From Schizochytrium sp. TIO01 (lineage: Eukaryota; Sar; Bigyra; Thraustochytrida; Thraustochytriidae): a stretch of DNA of 64,000 nucleotides. Made by a program: the position numbers and the translations under genes. Positions within the stretch are counted from its first letter, which is position 1. Every line of letters starts with the position of its first letter. Below, one piece after another: positions 62,692-64,000 of this stretch. The stretch lies in NCBI GenBank assembly GCA_004764695.1, contig SMSO01000032.1:5786668-5850667 (forward strand), read 5' to 3'. The notes beneath the pieces were generated by a model. The model ran no database searches, was not told where the DNA came from, and saw only the letters and a program-made list of their open reading frames with translations.

Positions 62692-64000
62692 TTAGTTTGG
62701 TGAAATATATTTTTGAACGTCGACCACATTTACAAAACGCTTTGTTACTGTCTTAGGACAGGTTTTATAGAAGTCGCATTTCCGTTTAAGTTTAGGAGTA
62801 AAGTTCATCTCGACGTATCGACAAGACGATGTCGCTAGACATTTCTGAACACATTCGTCTAGGGTAAGAATGTCACGAGTTGACTGGCTTCTCATAGTGG
62901 AACCAACCTTTGATTTTTTACCAGCACATGCTTCTCCACCACCCATGCTATCATAAGTTTGTGTGAGGTTTTGGAAGGGTCTCGATGATGTTCTATAGAA
63001 CGTCAAATTATACAGTTCGGTACCAATGTCGAGTAAAGTCTCGCCCCATACTTTGATAAATTTGTCTTGCATTGTAGTGTCTGTGAAAATGGGTTTAAAT
63101 CCTTCTACGATTGCATTATTGAAATTGCCAACGTACCAGTCTTGGGTAGGTCGATTGATAACTTCTTCATTATCAAAATACTGTCCTCTCGATTGAGCAA
63201 TTGTAATATTAGGCATACCAATTCTATTTGTAAATGATGATCCCAAGCAGAAACAATCTTCTTTCCTAGGTACGTATTGATGTGCACGTGATGGTGCTGC
63301 ACCAATTCCTCGTAAGCTAAGTATTTCTCCTATGGCATATTTCCCAAAGATACTTTCGTAAGGTGTTAGACCTCGCGCTTCGTAATCCCACATTTTTAGA
63401 AACTCTCCACCGCGCAGGCTCTTGGCGTTCTCGATATCAGAACGTTTAAGATTGGGATTATTAAATAGTTTCTTTAAAGATGTTTCCCACCCAACACCAA
63501 CATCGCATCGATTTCCAACGCTACCTTGAGAGTGAAAATTAAAAGTCCACCCGTAGCCAAACCTAGAAGCGATTAAATTTTTAGCTTCTCGTACAAATCC
63601 AAGAACATCATGATAACTTGCAATGACCTCGGGGCTTGGATTTAATAAGCCGGCCTTTCGAATCGTTCCGCGCGGTTTCAACCAGTGGGATGGACCAGGG
63701 TGGCGGTTGAGGTCGGCGTACATTTTGGGAATGCTTGTATACACAACATGTGGTCGAAACGAGTTATCTGACGCATTGGCCATGTAATCTCCAATACTCT
63801 CACACGCAAACCCGGACTCGTCTCCAAGTGGAAGTTTAGGTGCCGATCTTTTCGGAAGCCCGTTCAGAACTTTCTTAGAAATCTCTGCATTTGTTAGCGT
63901 ATCAAAATCTTCGTCGGGTATTCCCTGGAGATTCTTCAAAGCTTCTAAAGTTTTACAATTCCCTCCGCTACAGGCGCGACGGGATAAAGGCCAGTTTTTC
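62692..64000 (-). CDS. Secreted/surface protein with C-terminal PAN-like domain (partial)
   Basis: The frame is open from 62692 to the window end, so the start lies outside; 436 codons are visible. The main part (about 100-330 of the visible protein) is a folded domain with GWTFNFHSQGSVG and GRYAIGEI-like segments that I cannot assign. The C-terminal 80 residues have the cysteine spacing of a PAN/apple module (LDECVQKCLATSSCRYVEMNF...CDFYKTC). A short CSGGNC lies near the visible N-terminus. Probably extracellular. Confidence 0.6.
   Translation of the reverse strand, partial: KNWPLSRRACSGGNCKTLEALKNLQGIPDEDFDTLTNAEISKKVLNGLPKRSAPKLPLGDESGFACESIGDYMANASDNSFRPHVVYTSIPKMYADLNRHPGPSHWLKPRGTIRKAGLLNPSPEVIASYHDVLGFVREAKNLIASRFGYGWTFNFHSQGSVGNRCDVGVGWETSLKKLFNNPNLKRSDIENAKSLRGGEFLKMWDYEARGLTPYESIFGKYAIGEILSLRGIGAAPSRAHQYVPRKEDCFCLGSSFTNRIGMPNITIAQSRGQYFDNEEVINRPTQDWYVGNFNNAIVEGFKPIFTDTTMQDKFIKVWGETLLDIGTELYNLTFYRTSSRPFQNLTQTYDSMGGGEACAGKKSKVGSTMRSQSTRDILTLDECVQKCLATSSCRYVEMNFTPKLKRKCDFYKTCPKTVTKRFVNVVDVQKYISPN

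Noticed and set aside
1-64000. Bacterial or phage origin, suggested by portal, terminase and ATGA overlaps
   Set aside because: TFIIB, TFIIS ribbon, Rpb1 part, ESCRT-III-like and RING proteins and PT-stalk glycoproteins are eukaryotic-virus features, and no ribosome binding sites are seen.
1-64000. Classical herpesvirus or nucleocytoplasmic large DNA virus assignment
   Set aside because: Herpesviruses lack own Rpb1/TFIIB/TFIIS, and no double-jelly-roll capsid protein or A32-type ATPase of the nucleocytoplasmic group was seen; the mixture fits mirusviruses better.

Overview
The window reads as part of a large double-stranded DNA virus genome of a unicellular eukaryote, most likely a mirusvirus (herpesvirus-type capsid genes combined with a nucleocytoplasmic-virus-like information-processing set). 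Seen directly: a two-domain terminase with an ATPase and an RNase H-like nuclease (5092-6912), an assemblin-type capsid protease (9711-10223), a portal-like protein (19919-21376) and a 905-residue protein whose layout fits an HK97-fold major capsid protein (26499-29216). Next to these lie an RNA polymerase Rpb1 C-terminal piece, TFIIB, a TFIIS/RPB9-type zinc ribbon, a superfamily 3 helicase and a DEDDh exonuclease. No DNA polymerase, rRNA or tRNA gene was recognised. Secreted and membrane proteins carry Pro/Thr-rich 'PTxxPT' stalks before a transmembrane helix, a style common in stramenopiles (thraustochytrids, diatoms, oomycetes), so such a host is my inference.

Layout. 1-8.2 kb: membrane glycoprotein, exonuclease, TFIIB, RING and zinc-ribbon proteins, terminase, and an ESCRT-III-like protein. 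8.2-12.2 kb: capsid protease and virion/tegument-like proteins. 12.3-25.5 kb: a heliorhodopsin-like membrane protein, a tight three-gene cluster, membrane proteins, portal, coiled-coil proteins, a second heliorhodopsin-like protein and the TFIIS ribbon. 25.6-34.5 kb: arginase, major capsid protein, a possible triplex protein and an F-box/zinc protein. 34.6-37.1 kb: two copies of a dispersed repeat around one gene. 37.2-51.7 kb: core block with helicase, subtilisin, Rpb1-C and structural candidates. 51.7-58.3 kb: plastic region with four repeat copies or parts and a tandem gene family, one member frameshifted and others eroded. 58.3-64 kb: small ATPase, third heliorhodopsin-like protein, a gene broken by an in-frame TGA, a large surface glycoprotein, and a gene running off the window end.

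Regulation and compaction. At least 21 copies of a motif close to AGCAAACCCTAAC lie in sense orientation, 0 to about 200 nt upstream of start codons. They precede the transcription, replication and unknown genes, and I did not see them before terminase, portal, capsid, protease or the glycoproteins, which suggests an early/late promoter split. Genes are packed tail to tail: four convergent pairs share a 4-nt YTAA so that both stop codons overlap, and others overlap by 12-50 nt.

Most notable: three heliorhodopsin-like seven-helix proteins that all appear to lack the retinal-binding lysine, a viral ESCRT-III-like protein, the shared promoter motif, the repeat family, and the domain-swapping tandem gene family. 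Family assignments come from motif recognition by eye and none has been searched against a database. Several listed starts are the first ATG inside a longer open frame, because a eukaryotic virus should start at ATG.
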